Below are positions 9,159 to 22,273 of a stretch of 64,000 bases of DNA, piece by piece (position 1 is the first letter of the stretch; the number at the start of each line of letters is the position of its first letter). The translations under genes and the position numbers were made by a program. Location of the stretch: NCBI GenBank assembly GCA_002166865.1, contig NHTQ01000001.1:1-64000 (forward strand). Direction: 5' to 3'. The DNA is from Rhodobacteraceae bacterium WFHF2C18 (GTDB lineage Bacteria; Pseudomonadota; Alphaproteobacteria; Rhodobacterales; Rhodobacteraceae). The notes under the pieces were generated by a model, which searched no databases, was not told the DNA's origin, and was given only the letters and a program-made list of their open reading frames with translations.

Positions 9159-10282
9159 TCAGGCCAGCCGGTGCGCCAGATCCGAGATGTCCCAGGGCGT
9201 CTGAAGGTCGTCGCGGCCCAGGTGGCCGTAAGTGGCCAGCCGGCGGTAGAAGCTGCCACCGCGGTCTCCCGGCAGGTCCCACAGGCGCATCCGTTCGGCG
9301 ATGGCGCCGATGCGGAAATCGGTCACTTCGCTCAGCCGCGCCGCCAGCTTCTGGTCGGAGATCCTGCCACTGCCATAGGTATCCACCTCGATGCTGGCGG
9401 GGGCCTCGTCGCCGCCGATGTAGGAAAGCTGCACCTCGGCCTCGCGGGCCAGGTCCGCCGACACGATGGCCCGGGCCGCCTCGCGCGCGGCATAGACACA
9501 GACGCGGTCCGCGCGGGAGGGATCCTTGCCGCTGAGCGCGGGACCGCCCCGGCGCACGAAGCTGCCGTAGGCGTCGTCGGCCGACTTGCGCCCCGTCAAC
9601 CCCGAGTGCCGTTCCGGGCCCGCGGGATCGTCGGAGGGCATGACAACCACGCGCGTCTCGGCGTCCATCCCCGGGGTGCATCGTTCCAGCGCGGGCTCCA
9701 GCACCACTTCCTCGATCTCGCTCTGCGCGGCTTCGGCAGTGACGGGGTGCAGGGTACCGCAGGTCACCGCGACGGCCCGCAGGGAAACGGGGCGGCGATC
9801 CTCGAAGCGGGCGGCGACCTGCACCTGCGCATCCGGAGAAAGCCACGACAGCCGCCCGCCGATCCGCGCGGCGTCCAGCCGGCGGGCGATGTCGTGCGAC
9901 AGGGCCACCGGGTAGGGCATGGCGTTGGCGGTCTGGTCGCAGGCGTAGCCGAAGGCGGTGACCATGCGCCATGTCTCCACCCCGGCGCGGCCCTCGCCGC
10001 CGCCGGCGGTGCCGCGGCTCATCTCCAGCATGACGGTCGGGGCCTTGCCCTGTCCCTCGCCGCCGTAGCCGGCATTGCCCAGCACGCGCCGGGCAAGCCC
10101 GCCCAGATCGACCGGCGCCTCCACAGGGGAGCGCACGGACAGGAAGGCCACCCCCGAGGCGATGGCGCACTCGGCGATGACGCTTTCGCGGACGCCTTCG
10201 GCGAGATAGGCGTCGATCACCGCGTCGCTGATCTGATCGCACAGCTTGTCGGGATGGCCCAGCGTCAGGGATTCCGAGGTTA

Positions 10283-10298
<16 letters not shown>
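9159..10298 (-). CDS. Divergent S-adenosylmethionine synthetase-like protein
   Basis: This 379-residue protein is clearly of the MetK fold: ESLTLGHPDKLCDQISDAV at the N-terminus, SGLTGRK in the middle, GGPALSGKDPSRADR and YAARE near residue 270, and the C-terminal YGHLGR. MetK makes S-adenosylmethionine from ATP and methionine. However, the signature GAGDQG, which carries the Asp that contacts methionine (Asp118 in E. coli), is replaced by sequence around RAGVETWRMVTAFGYA, and the GDxGLTGRK Asp is also not kept. It is therefore probably a paralogue, with normal MetK elsewhere. Its start overlaps the P-type ATPase end by 16 bases, so translation is coupled. Whether it makes S-adenosylmethionine is doubtful. 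Confidence 0.75.
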
Positions 10299-13225
<2,927 letters not shown>

Positions 13226-13400
13226 CCCGCGGGGCCATGGGGCACACCCGGTACCCGCCCGGCCTTGATTTCGCGCAAATTTCGGCCCCGGTTCAAGTCA
13301 CCGCGGCGCCTGTCGGGTGAAATCTGTCGAGGTGCGGCAAGGATGCCGCCCGCACGGGTTCACGCGGCACGGGCGGCGGTCGCGGCGCTCTGCGCGCGCC

Positions 13401-14543
13401 TCAGGATCGGGCCGGGCCGGTATCCACTTCGCGGCGGATGGCCAGGCAGGTCATCACGTCGCGCATGGTCACAATGCCAACGGGCTTGTCCCCGTCGGTC
13501 ACGACCAGGCGGCTCGTGTTCTGTTCCTGCATGCGGTTCAGCGCATCCAGAACGGGCGTGTCCGGCGTGATACGGCGGACCTCGCTGTCGTCGCGCAGGA
13601 TGTCGCCGGCCGTTTGCCGCGCGCGATCGTCACGCGCGATCTTGCCCACGTCGTCGATCTTGACGCTGCCCACGAACCGGTCATTGCGCACCACCGGGAA
13701 CAGCTTGTGATTGTAGCGGTAGAAGTAATCCTCGATCAGGTCCTCGACCGTGGTCTCGGCGGGCACGGTGACGGGCTGGCGGGCCATGATGTTGCGGACC
13801 GGCAGGTCGCTGAGCTGCTTCTGCAGTGTCATCCGCATTTCCGTGGAACTGGCCGCGGCGATGATGAAGAAGCCGATGAGCGCCTGCCACATGCCGCCGA
13901 CGAAATTGCCCGCGACGATGCTGAGCGCGCCGAGCGCGATCAGGAATCCGCCGAAGACGCGGCCGGCCGTGGCGCCGTAACGCGTCGCGCGCTGCAGGTC
14001 GCCCGTCCATCCCCACATGGCGGCGCGGAAGACACGCCCGCCGTCCAAAGGGAAGGCGGGGATCAGGTTGAAGGTGGCCAGGACCACGTTGATGAGCGCG
14101 AGGTAGGAGAACAGCGCCTGCACCGGCGCCTCGGCCGTGGCCGGGGGCAGCGCCTGGGCGACGCCCCAGAAGGCGGCGGCGAGGATGTAGCTGGCGATGG
14201 GGCCGGCGATCGCCATGTAGAATTCGGAGCGGGCATTGGGGGGCTCTTCCTTCATTTCGGCCACGCCGCCGAAGATGAACAGCGTGATGCCGGCAATCGG
14301 GATGTCGAAGCGTCGCGCGATGATCGCGTGAGAGAACTCGTGGAAGATGATCGAGGCGAAGAGGCCCAGCGCCCCGCCGATGCCCATCCAGAAGGCGGCG
14401 CGGGCATCGATCCCCTCGACGACCTGCGGGAAATATCCCTCGGCCAGGGACCAGACGATCAGTACCGCCAGGATGAACCACGATAGGTCCAGGCTGACGC
14501 GGAACCCCAGCAGCGAAAACAGGTCAATTCTTTTCGAGAACAT
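13401..14543 (-). CDS. Site-2 protease family (M50) metalloprotease with CBS pair
   Basis: This 380-residue integral membrane protease cleaves substrates within the membrane. The zinc site HEFSH (His68, Glu69, His72) lies in a hydrophobic segment, and the second metal motif FPLDGGRVFRA lies near residue 165. Six or so membrane segments fill residues 15-225. The C-terminal part (about 235-370) is a CBS-domain pair (IMARQPVTVPAETTVEDLI and TPVLDALNRMQEQN), which usually binds adenine nucleotides and may sense energy state. This fits the CBS-containing M50 subgroup related to SpoIVFB. No anti-sigma factor gene is adjacent, so its substrate is unknown. It appears to be a single gene. Confidence 0.9.
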   Translation of the reverse strand: MFSKRIDLFSLLGFRVSLDLSWFILAVLIVWSLAEGYFPQVVEGIDARAAFWMGIGGALGLFASIIFHEFSHAIIARRFDIPIAGITLFIFGGVAEMKEEPPNARSEFYMAIAGPIASYILAAAFWGVAQALPPATAEAPVQALFSYLALINVVLATFNLIPAFPLDGGRVFRAAMWGWTGDLQRATRYGATAGRVFGGFLIALGALSIVAGNFVGGMWQALIGFFIIAAASSTEMRMTLQKQLSDLPVRNIMARQPVTVPAETTVEDLIEDYFYRYNHKLFPVVRNDRFVGSVKIDDVGKIARDDRARQTAGDILRDDSEVRRITPDTPVLDALNRMQEQNTSRLVVTDGDKPVGIVTMRDVMTCLAIRREVDTGPARS

Positions 14544-14698
14544 CCGTCTTATCCTCCATCGGCGCGTGACGTGCCCTCGCAGTCAAGCGAAACCGCCCGC
14601 CAATTGCGACAGGGCGGTTCGTCCCGGGGACACGCAAAGGTCATCTGTATTTTGCGGGACAACACAAGTCGGCACCACAGGTTCCGGCGAACGCGTGG

Positions 14699-16393
14699 TC
14701 ATGTGTCCTCCGACGTCCTTGGCGTCTGCGCCTGACCGGGGGCCGTGGTCGCGGGCGGTGATGTCTCGGGGGCCGTTGGATGCACGTCTTCCTCGGTCTT
14801 CTGGGCCGCCTCGCGCTCGGATTCGCGCAGCAGGAGGCGTTCGACACGCATGGTCAGCAGGCGGGCCTTTTCCTCGCGCATCGCCATTTCCTGCGCCATG
14901 TCCCGATAGAGCGAGACGGCGATCAGCACCATCAGGATCATGAAGGGAAAGGCGGCGATGATCGAGACTGTCCGCAGGCTTTGCAGCCCGCCGGTCAGCA
15001 GCAGCACGACGACCACCAGTAGCTGCAAGCCCCCCCACAGGATGCGTACCGTACGGGTGGGATTGAGCACGCCGCGGGACGTGAACATGCCCAGCACGAA
15101 GGTGGCCGAGTCCGCCGAGGTGATGAGGAACATGCAGACCAGGGCGATCGCCAGAAGGGTGAGCAGGCCGCTCAGCGGCAACTGTTCCAGCATGACGTAG
15201 AGCCCCGCCGGCACCTCCTGCGCAACGGCCTCGGCGATGCCGGCGTTTTCGAAGATCTCGAAACGGATGGCCGCGCCGCCGAAGGCGGAAAACCACAGCA
15301 TCGACAGCGCCACCGGCACGATCATCACGCCCAGCACGAATTCGCGGATCGTCCGCCCGCGCGAGATCCGGGCGATGAAACTGCCGACGAAGGGCGCCCA
15401 GCTCAGACCCCAGGCCCAGTAGAACATCGTCCACTGCTCGACCCAGCGGCCCTCGGAGAAGGGCGTGGTGACGAGGCTCATCTGCAGAACGTTGCCCAGG
15501 TACTCGCCCAGGGTCTGAGTCATGATCCCGAAGATGAAGGATGTCGGCCCGAAGACGAGCACGAAAACCAGCAGGAACGCCGCGAGCGCCATGTTGGCAT
15601 TGCTGAGCAGGCGCACGCCCTTGTCCAGCGGGGTCATGGCAGAGAGCGTGAAGAGCCCGCCGATCACGGCCACGATCATGATCTGCGAGGTGAAGGCGTA
15701 GGGGATGTCCACGAGCCGGGCCAGACCGCTGTTGACCTGGAGCGCCCCCAAGCCAAGCGTGGTGGCCACGCCGAAAACCGTCGAGACCACGGTCAGCACG
15801 TCGATCACCTTGCCCCAGCCGGCATCCACCCGGTCGCCCAGGAGCGGGCGAAAGGTTTCGCTGATGAGGCCGTGACTCTGGTGCCGGAAGCGGACGTAGG
15901 CGATGGCCAGCCCGACCAGTGCGAAGTTGGCCCACTGGTGAAGCCCCCAGTGAAAGAAGGCATAGCGCATGCCCGCCTGCGCCGCCTGCGCCGTGCGGGG
16001 CAGGCCGCTGCCAAGGGGCGGTTCGTTGAAATGCATCATCGGCTCGGCCACGCCCCAGAACACCAGGCCCACGCCCATGCCGCCGGAGAAGATCATCGCC
16101 AGCCAGCTGGAATAGTTGAATTCCGGCGGCTCGTCTTCGGGGCCCAGGCGGATGCTGCCGAACTTCGACAGGCCGAGAAACAGCACGAAACCCACGAAGC
16201 CGGTGGTAACCAGCAGGTACATCCAGCCCACGTTGGTCGCGGTTGCGTGCAGGACGGCTTGCGCCGCGCGTTCCACCACGCTCGGGAAGGCGGCGGTCGC
16301 CACGACGAAGGCCAGCACGACGATAGCGGAGGCGCGGAAGACCATTCCGACATCGCCGAGCAGCGATTTGACGACTTCCAGCGGTGATTTCAT
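14699..16393 (-). CDS. BCCT family betaine/carnitine/choline-type transporter
   Basis: This 564-residue inner-membrane protein has 12 predicted membrane segments. It carries the BCCT signatures GMGVGLVFWGVAEPMMHF near residue 100 and WTMFYWAWGLSWAPFVG with ISRGRTIREF near residue 320. The family imports compatible solutes or other quaternary amines by Na+ or H+ symport. The C-terminal 60 residues are charged and Pro/Thr-rich and may serve in osmosensing. I place the start at ATG 16393; a TTG three codons earlier is in frame, and the GGGAG site sits rather close to it. The substrate cannot be fixed from the sequence. It follows the pst genes on the same strand but is separated by 143 bases. 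Confidence 0.92.
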   Translation of the reverse strand: MKSPLEVVKSLLGDVGMVFRASAIVVLAFVVATAAFPSVVERAAQAVLHATATNVGWMYLLVTTGFVGFVLFLGLSKFGSIRLGPEDEPPEFNYSSWLAMIFSGGMGVGLVFWGVAEPMMHFNEPPLGSGLPRTAQAAQAGMRYAFFHWGLHQWANFALVGLAIAYVRFRHQSHGLISETFRPLLGDRVDAGWGKVIDVLTVVSTVFGVATTLGLGALQVNSGLARLVDIPYAFTSQIMIVAVIGGLFTLSAMTPLDKGVRLLSNANMALAAFLLVFVLVFGPTSFIFGIMTQTLGEYLGNVLQMSLVTTPFSEGRWVEQWTMFYWAWGLSWAPFVGSFIARISRGRTIREFVLGVMIVPVALSMLWFSAFGGAAIRFEIFENAGIAEAVAQEVPAGLYVMLEQLPLSGLLTLLAIALVCMFLITSADSATFVLGMFTSRGVLNPTRTVRILWGGLQLLVVVVLLLTGGLQSLRTVSIIAAFPFMILMVLIAVSLYRDMAQEMAMREEKARLLTMRVERLLLRESEREAAQKTEEDVHPTAPETSPPATTAPGQAQTPRTSEDT

Positions 16394-16536
16394 GCGGACC
16401 AAACGCTCCCTCGCTCAGTGGCGATGCCTGTGTCGTGGCGGTATGGAGAGCACAGGTGTAATCGGTGTTCGTCAGCCCGTCAAAAGGCCCGCCGGGGGCC
16501 ATGAACCGACGGGGAGGGTGCGCCGGGGCAGGGGCC

Positions 16537-17367
16537 TCAACCAAAGGCGCCGCGGATGAAATCGACGGTGCGTTCGTCCTGCGGGTTCTCGAAGACCTCG
16601 GCGGTCGGGCCCGCCTCGGCGATCTCGCCGAGGTAGAAGAAGGCGGTGCGATCGGTGACCCGCCGCGTCTGCTCCATCGAGTGGGTGATGAGCACGATCG
16701 AGTACTCCTCGGAGAGCTCGGTGATGAGGTTCTCGATCACCGCCGCGGCATTGGGATCAAGCGAGGAGACGGGTTCGTCCATCAGCAGAACCTCCGGATC
16801 GTTGGCAATGGCCCGGGCGATGCACAGGCGCTGCTGCTGGCCGCCGGAAAGGTCGGTGCCGCGTTCATCCAGCTTGTCCTTCACCTCGTCCCAGAGACCG
16901 GCGCGCCGCAGGCTGCGTTCGACAAGGTCGTCCAGCTCGGCCCGGCCCTTGACGAAGCCGTGCAGCCGGGGCCCGAAGGCGATATTGTCGTAGACCGACT
17001 TGGGAAAGGGATTGGGCGCCTGCGCCACCATGCCCACGCGGGTGCGCACATGCACGGGGTCGATCCCGGGGGCGTAGATGTCCTCGCCGTCCAGCAGGAT
17101 GGTGCCGGTCACGCGCGCGTTCTCGACCGCGTCGTTCATGCGGTTGAGGCAGCGCAGGAAGGTCGATTTGCCGCAGCCCGACGGCCCCATCAGGGCCAGC
17201 ACCTCGCGCGCGTGGATGTCCAGCGTGGCGTTCCGGATCGCGTGGAAATCGCCGTAGAAGACGTTGACCTCGCGGCAGATCATCTTTTCCTCGACATCCG
17301 GGCGGCTGGTGGCGGGCTGGCTGTCAGGACGGGCGATTTCGAGGGGCGCTTCCATCTGTGTCACCAT
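16537..17367 (-). CDS. pstB: Phosphate ABC transporter ATP-binding protein
   Basis: This 276-residue ATPase drives high-affinity phosphate import. Walker A is GPSGCGKST, the ABC signature is [16 protein letters not shown] and Walker B is [27 protein letters not shown] is the H-loop, all as in PstB. An N-terminal extension of about 30 residues precedes the ABC domain. The start ATGGTGA overlaps the pstA stop by 7 bases, so the two are translationally coupled. It is the last gene of pstCAB; phoU, which often follows, is absent. Confidence 0.95.
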   Translation of the reverse strand: MVTQMEAPLEIARPDSQPATSRPDVEEKMICREVNVFYGDFHAIRNATLDIHAREVLALMGPSGCGKSTFLRCLNRMNDAVENARVTGTILLDGEDIYAPGIDPVHVRTRVGMVAQAPNPFPKSVYDNIAFGPRLHGFVKGRAELDDLVERSLRRAGLWDEVKDKLDERGTDLSGGQQQRLCIARAIANDPEVLLMDEPVSSLDPNAAAVIENLITELSEEYSIVLITHSMEQTRRVTDRTAFFYLGEIAEAGPTAEVFENPQDERTVDFIRGAFG

Positions 17368-18668
17368 TTCTTTTGCAGGCGGTCGCGCAGGTAGATCGCC
17401 AGCGCGTTCATCAGGAACAAGAACAGCAGCAGCACGATGATCGCGGCGGCCGTCTTGGCCGCGAAGGCCCGTTCGGGGCTCGTCGACCAGGTGTAGATCT
17501 GCACCGGCAAGGGGGCGGCGGGGTCGAGGAACCCCGAGGGCGGATCGGCCACGAAGGCGATCATGCCGATCATCAAGAGCGGCGCCGTCTCGCCCAGGGC
17601 CTCGGCCATGGAGATGATCGTGCCGGTCAGGATGCCGGGCAGCGCGTTCGGCAGCACCACCTTGGTGACGGTCTGCATCTTCGACGCGCCAAGTTCCATC
17701 GCGGCCGTGCGCAGCGAGGGCGGCACGGCGGCGATGGCGGCGCGCGCCGCGATGATCATCGTCGGCAGGGTCAGCAGCGACAGCGCCAGCCCGCCGACCA
17801 GGGGGCTTGAACGGGGCATGCCGAAGACCCGGATGAAGACCGCCAGCGCCAGCAGCCCGAAGACGATCGACGGCACGGCGGCAAGGTTCCGGATGTTGGC
17901 GTCGATGACCTTGGTGAACCAGTTTCTGGGTGCGAATTCCTCAAGGTATACCGCGGCGGCGACGCCGAGCGGCAGGCTGACCAGCAGGGTCACCGTCAGC
18001 ATCAGCGCCGAGCCGACCACGCCGGCGAAGATGCCCGCGACCTCCGGGTCGCGGCTGTCACTGCGCAGGAACAGATCCCAGGCAAAGGCCGAGCGGATCG
18101 CGTTCTGCGCCTCCAGTTCTTCCAGCCAGCCCATCACCCGTTCGCCGACCGGCAGATCGGCCGCCGGTGTGTCGGGGTCGATCACGCCCTGGACGAGGTT
18201 GTGCACGTCGTCCGAGGCGGGCAGCCAGAACATGCGCGTCTGACCGATGAGATCGGGGTTGTCGAGGACGTCCTGCATCAACTGAAAGGGCGCGTCGGCG
18301 CTGACGATCGCGCCCATGTCGCGGCGGGCGGCCCGGCTGTCGGGGCGCCCGCCAAGCCGGTCATAGAGCGCATCGCGCACCATCCCGCGGAAGCTCGCGC
18401 CCTTGATCGCGGAGGCCGTGGCATCGGCGCCGCCCTCGAACTCCTCGGCCGCGATGTCGATCTCAAGGCCGATCTGCGTCTGCACGAAGGCCGTGCGCGC
18501 CTGCCAGAAGATGCTGCCGAACAGCGTGACCAGCATCCCGATCGCGATGGCGATGGACAGGATGCCCAGCCCCTTCAGCACTGTCTCCCGCCGCCGGCGG
18601 CGGCGCAGCCCCGCATCGAAACCGGCCGTGCGGTACCTGTGCGTGGCGCCTGCGCTGCGGTCAGTCAT
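17361..18668 (-). CDS. pstA: Phosphate ABC transporter permease PstA
   Basis: This 435-residue inner-membrane permease forms the phosphate channel together with PstC. A first membrane segment near residues 35-55 is followed by a long soluble insert (about 60-200), the DUF3333-type extension of alphaproteobacterial PstA. The transport domain then has five to six membrane segments, with the cytoplasmic EAA-like loop [19 protein letters not shown] near residue 310. The gene overlaps pstC by 8 bases and pstB by 7 bases. Confidence 0.94.
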   Translation of the reverse strand: MTDRSAGATHRYRTAGFDAGLRRRRRRETVLKGLGILSIAIAIGMLVTLFGSIFWQARTAFVQTQIGLEIDIAAEEFEGGADATASAIKGASFRGMVRDALYDRLGGRPDSRAARRDMGAIVSADAPFQLMQDVLDNPDLIGQTRMFWLPASDDVHNLVQGVIDPDTPAADLPVGERVMGWLEELEAQNAIRSAFAWDLFLRSDSRDPEVAGIFAGVVGSALMLTVTLLVSLPLGVAAAVYLEEFAPRNWFTKVIDANIRNLAAVPSIVFGLLALAVFIRVFGMPRSSPLVGGLALSLLTLPTMIIAARAAIAAVPPSLRTAAMELGASKMQTVTKVVLPNALPGILTGTIISMAEALGETAPLLMIGMIAFVADPPSGFLDPAAPLPVQIYTWSTSPERAFAAKTAAAIIVLLLFLFLMNALAIYLRDRLQKKW

Positions 18669-20037
18669 ACTGGTCCCTGTAGCGTTCCATGACCTGGAGG
18701 GCGAAAAGGTTGAGCATCAGGGTGATCGCGAAAAGCGCCAGCGCCAGGGCGAAGGCCGACAGCGTCATCGGGCTGTCGAAGGGCTGATCGCCCGTCAGCA
18801 CGGTGGTGATCTGGACCGTGATCGTGGTGACGGATTCGAAGGGGTTGAGCGTCAGGTTTGCCGCCAGGCCTGCCGCCATGACCACGATCATGGTTTCGCC
18901 GATGGCGCGGCTGATGGCCAGCACCAGGGCGCTGACCAGTCCGGGCAATGCGGCGGGCAGGACCACCCGCATGATCGTCTCGCCCTGCGTGGCGCCCATG
19001 GTGTAGGCCGCTTGCCGCAAACGGTTCGGCACCGAACTCACCACGTCGTCCGACAACGAGCTGACGAAGGGGATGATCATGATCCCCATGACCGACCCCG
19101 CCGCCAGGGCGGATTCGGAACTGGCCGGTATGCCGATGGCATTGCCCAGGTCCCGCACCAGCGGCGCGACCAGGGTCGCCGCGAAGAACCCGTAGACGAC
19201 GGTCGGGATGCCGGCGAGCACCTCGATCACCGGCTTGGCGGTGGCGCGCACCCTGTGCGGCGCGAATTCCACCATGTAGATGGCCGACAACAAGCCGATG
19301 GGCCCGGCCACCAGGATCGCGAGGAAGGCGATCTGAGCCGTTCCCACCAGAACCGGCACGAACCCGAAGGAGCCTTCCTGGCCGACCTGGCCTTCGCGGA
19401 TGGCGGTGATCGGCCGCCAGTCGAGCCCGAAAAGGAACTCTGTGGGCGAGACCATCGAGAAGAAGCGCAGCGAGTCGAAGATCAGGGTGAAGACGATGCC
19501 GGCGGTGGTCAGGACGGCGACCGCCGAGCAGGCGACCAGGATCCAGAGGATGATGCGTTCGGCGGCGTTGCGTGCCTGGAAGGTGTGCGACAACGGCCGC
19601 AGGGCGTAGACGCCCATGCCGAAGCTGATGGCGATGGATCCCAGCCCGATGGCCCAGTTGGCCAGGTTGGTCAGCCGCAGCAGGCGCGCGGCTGCCGCCT
19701 CTTCGACGTCGCGGACATTCGTGACGCCGAACTGATCCCGGGCGATCGTCCATAGCCGCGTCGTGACCAGGGAACGGTCCTTGTCCGCCAGGTAGCTTTC
19801 CGGCATCTGCTGGAGAACGAGCCAATCAATCACCGCCCCGCGCAGGGCGATCGCCGCGAGCATCGCGATGGTGGCCGGCAGCAGCATGCAGAGCGCGACC
19901 CACAGCCCGTGATAATGCGGGCGCGAATGCAGGCGCCTGGCCCGGCCGCGTTCCAGATTCTTGGCCCAGCGGTACCCCATCAGGTAGCCGACCAGGGAAA
20001 GAACCAGGATGGTGTAGGTTGCGACGGTCAAAGACAT
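18661..20037 (-). CDS. pstC: Phosphate ABC transporter permease PstC
   Basis: This 458-residue permease subunit has extra N-terminal membrane segments (about residues 5-22 and 45-70) and a soluble loop before the core domain, as is usual for alphaproteobacterial PstC. The EAA-type loop QAAYTMGATQGETIMRVVLP is near residue 345. It begins the pstCAB operon, preceded by GGGGA eight bases before ATG 20037. A Pho-box-like sequence lies 34-51 bases upstream, overlapping the end of the gshA reading frame. The substrate-binding protein PstS, which commonly precedes pstC, is not here and must be encoded elsewhere for the system to work. Confidence 0.94.
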   Translation of the reverse strand: MSLTVATYTILVLSLVGYLMGYRWAKNLERGRARRLHSRPHYHGLWVALCMLLPATIAMLAAIALRGAVIDWLVLQQMPESYLADKDRSLVTTRLWTIARDQFGVTNVRDVEEAAAARLLRLTNLANWAIGLGSIAISFGMGVYALRPLSHTFQARNAAERIILWILVACSAVAVLTTAGIVFTLIFDSLRFFSMVSPTEFLFGLDWRPITAIREGQVGQEGSFGFVPVLVGTAQIAFLAILVAGPIGLLSAIYMVEFAPHRVRATAKPVIEVLAGIPTVVYGFFAATLVAPLVRDLGNAIGIPASSESALAAGSVMGIMIIPFVSSLSDDVVSSVPNRLRQAAYTMGATQGETIMRVVLPAALPGLVSALVLAISRAIGETMIVVMAAGLAANLTLNPFESVTTITVQITTVLTGDQPFDSPMTLSAFALALALFAITLMLNLFALQVMERYRDQYD

Positions 20038-20070
20038 GGATGATCCCCGAACGCAGCCTAGTAACGGTTA

Positions 20071-20088
20071 TTGAAGGTTTTACGACAG
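20071..20088 (-). promoter_or_regulatory. Candidate PhoB box upstream of pstC
   Basis: Read on the minus strand, CTGTCGT-AAAA-CCTTCAA resembles the Pho box (two CTGTCAT-like heptamers spaced by 4 A/T-rich bases). The first half matches 6 of 7 positions and the second only about 4 of 7. Its position 34-51 bases before the pstC start is right for phosphate-starvation control by PhoB. It overlaps the stop codon of the gshA frame. Confidence 0.45.
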
Positions 20089-21470
20089 GCCGGCGCGGCC
20101 CCGCGGCGTGGGCGGGGGATCTCCTTCCGCGAGACTGTGGTGGCCGGCCCGGTAGAGGGGCGAAAGGTCCCCGCGCCACGGCCCCGCGTAGGCGTCAAGC
20201 CAGCGATCGGCCGGCACCCGCCCGGTTTCGGCGGCCTCGGCCAAGGGGGCGAGCCAGCCCTCTTCGCACGGGGTATCACCCCGCGCACGGCGTTTCAGCC
20301 CCTCCCGCGCGATTGCCACGGCGGTTCGCGCGGTCTCGCACAGGGTGGTGCCACGGAACGGGGTGGCCAGGCCCCGGGCGGGGGCCTGACGCCGCAGGCT
20401 TTCCCGCTCGGCCCAGGTCCAGTTCCTGACCAGCGCCAGGCATCGGCAAGGGCCACGCCGTCGTACAGCAGGCCAGTCCAGAAGGCGGCCAGCGCCGCGG
20501 CCTGCGCCGGCGGGCCGGAATCGGCGCCGCGCAATTCCAGATAGCGTTTCAACCGCGCCTCGGGCATCAGGGTGTTGAGATGGGCCCGCCAGTCCTCTGT
20601 CGTCGGGCGTTCGCCGGGCAATTCGGCAAGCCGGCCCGCCAGAAAGTCCCGGAACGAGCGGCCCGTCAGGTTGATGTGCCCGCCCCCGCGCCGGACCGAG
20701 TACATCGGCACATCGAGAGCGTAGTCGACCCACCGCTCGAATCCCATGGACCCGTCGAACACGAAGGCGGGCAGGCCGGTGCGTTCGGCATCCACGTCCA
20801 GCCAGATCCAGCCACGGTGACTGGGCGGACCGGCGGGCGCGCCCTCCGCGAAGGGGGCGTTGGCCACCAGCGCAGCGGCGACGGGCTGCAGCGCAAGCGC
20901 GACGCGGACCTTGGTCACCATGTCGGCCTCGCTTGCGAAATCCAGATTCACCTGCAGGCTGCAGGTGCGGTGCATCATGTCCAGCCCGTGCCGACCGACA
21001 CGAGGCATGTAGGCGCGCATGATGTCGAACCGGCTCATGGGTGTGGCCGGCATCTGCGCCGTCCGCCAGTGCGGCGCGAAGCCGAGCGGCAGCAGGCCCA
21101 GGCCCAGGCCCTCGGCCACGCGGGCCGCCGCCGCCATCCGTGCCGACAGATCCCGATGCACCGCGCCGACGTCGGCCATGGGCGGACCGGCGTATTCGAA
21201 TTGCCCCCCGGGCTCCAGGCTGTAATTCGCGCCCCGCTCGCCTTCGAGCCCGATGAGCGCGCCGCCCTCCCGGACGGGGCAGAAGCCCGCGGTCCTCAGC
21301 CCCTCCAGCAGGGCCGCGACCCCTTGTGGCCCGGTATAGGGCGCGGGGGCGTGATCGGACCGCCGGAACGCGAAAACCTCGTGCTCCACGCCGATCCGCC
21401 AGTCCGCGGGCGGCTTGCAGCCGGCTTCGAGATCCGCGATCAGGTCGCGGCGATCCGTCAGGCGCGTCAT
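20080..21470 (-). pseudogene. gshA: Glutamate-cysteine ligase, plant-type, broken by a frameshift
   Basis: This is the first enzyme of glutathione synthesis, joining glutamate and cysteine with ATP. From ATG 21470 the frame reads a clear plant-type ligase: ADWRIGVEHEVFAF, GANYSLEPGGQFEY, MMHRTCSLQVNLDF and WVDYALDVPMY. Near 20435 the reading frame shifts: the homologous C-terminus (LVRNWTWAERESLRR to WLDAYAGPWRGDLSPLY) continues in another frame to the stop at 20080. One missing base in the ADAWR-LVRNW stretch restores a protein of normal length (about 460 residues). It is therefore either a real recent inactivation or a sequencing error. The start overlaps the mutM stop as ATGA. Confidence 0.85.
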
Positions 21471-22261
21471 GGATCGGGCGTGTCCTGGCAGGCCGGGCAG
21501 AACCAGGCTGTGCGCCCGCTGACCTTGCAGTGTTTCACTGCCCCGCCGCACCGGGGGCAGCGCGCGCCCTTCTCGCGGTGCGCCATCAACCAGCTGTCGG
21601 GAAGCGCCGCGCCCCGCTCGCGCAGGTCCGCTGCCGCGCCAAGCACTTTGCGCATTTGGTCGTGCAGCGCGTCCAGTTGGTCCTCACTCAGGGCCCCGCG
21701 GTCCGCCTTGGGCCGCAGGCCGGCGCGAAACAGGATCTCGTCGGAATACTCGTTGCCGATCCCGGCGATCTTTTTCTGGTCCATGAGCGCGGGCTTGACC
21801 ATGCCGCGCGGGCCGCGGACGACCCGTGCGAAGGCCGCGCGCCCGATCTCCAGCGCGTCGGGGCCGAGATCCTGCTGTTCGATATGGGCCGAGGGATCCT
21901 CGGTCAACTCCAGCCGGCCCAGCTTGCGCGGGTTGTCGAAGGCGACATGCCCGCCGTCGGCGAAATCAATGATCAGCCGGGCATGCCGTGGCCGGTCCTC
22001 GGGTGCCTCATACAGCGCCACCTCGCCGGTCATACCGAAATGGATCACCAGCCAGGGGCCGTCCCCGATGCACAGGAAAAGCACCTTGCCGTGGCGTTTC
22101 ACCGCGGTGAAACGGCTGCCCGTCAGCGCCTTTTCCAGGTGCTTGCGCGCGGTGGCCTCGGCGATTTCCGGGGTGCACAACGCGGCATCGCGTATCTCGC
22201 GGTTCAGCCCCTTGCGGGAAAGGCGCCGCCGGGCGGCCTCGACTTCGGGAAGTTCGGGCAT
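21467..22261 (-). CDS. mutM: Formamidopyrimidine-DNA glycosylase family protein
   Basis: This 264-residue base-excision repair enzyme removes oxidised purines such as 8-oxoguanine. The mature N-terminus PELPEVE provides the catalytic Pro2 and Glu3, and the beta-lyase Lys lies in HGKVLFL near residue 60. The helix-two-turn-helix region contains QKKIAGIGNEYSDEILF, and a C-terminal zinc finger uses CPRCGG and CPACQ. Fpg/MutM is favoured over Nei by overall motif pattern, but this branch is short and somewhat divergent, so a Fpg/Nei-like paralogue is possible. It overlaps gshA by 4 bases and lies 12 bases after the AAA ATPase gene, probably as part of one transcript. Confidence 0.85.
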   Translation of the reverse strand: MPELPEVEAARRRLSRKGLNREIRDAALCTPEIAEATARKHLEKALTGSRFTAVKRHGKVLFLCIGDGPWLVIHFGMTGEVALYEAPEDRPRHARLIIDFADGGHVAFDNPRKLGRLELTEDPSAHIEQQDLGPDALEIGRAAFARVVRGPRGMVKPALMDQKKIAGIGNEYSDEILFRAGLRPKADRGALSEDQLDALHDQMRKVLGAAADLRERGAALPDSWLMAHREKGARCPRCGGAVKHCKVSGRTAWFCPACQDTPDP

Positions 22262-22273
22262 GTGCGCCTGGCC

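Noticed and set aside
13226..13400. A GGTTCAAGTC stretch resembling a T-loop downstream of the M50 protease gene
   Set aside because: The flanking bases do not form a T-stem or cloverleaf.
14583..16544. A 653-codon minus-strand reading frame covering the BCCT gene
   Set aside because: It is a shadow frame with Arg/Gly/Pro-rich composition and no domains; the BCCT frame has all family motifs.
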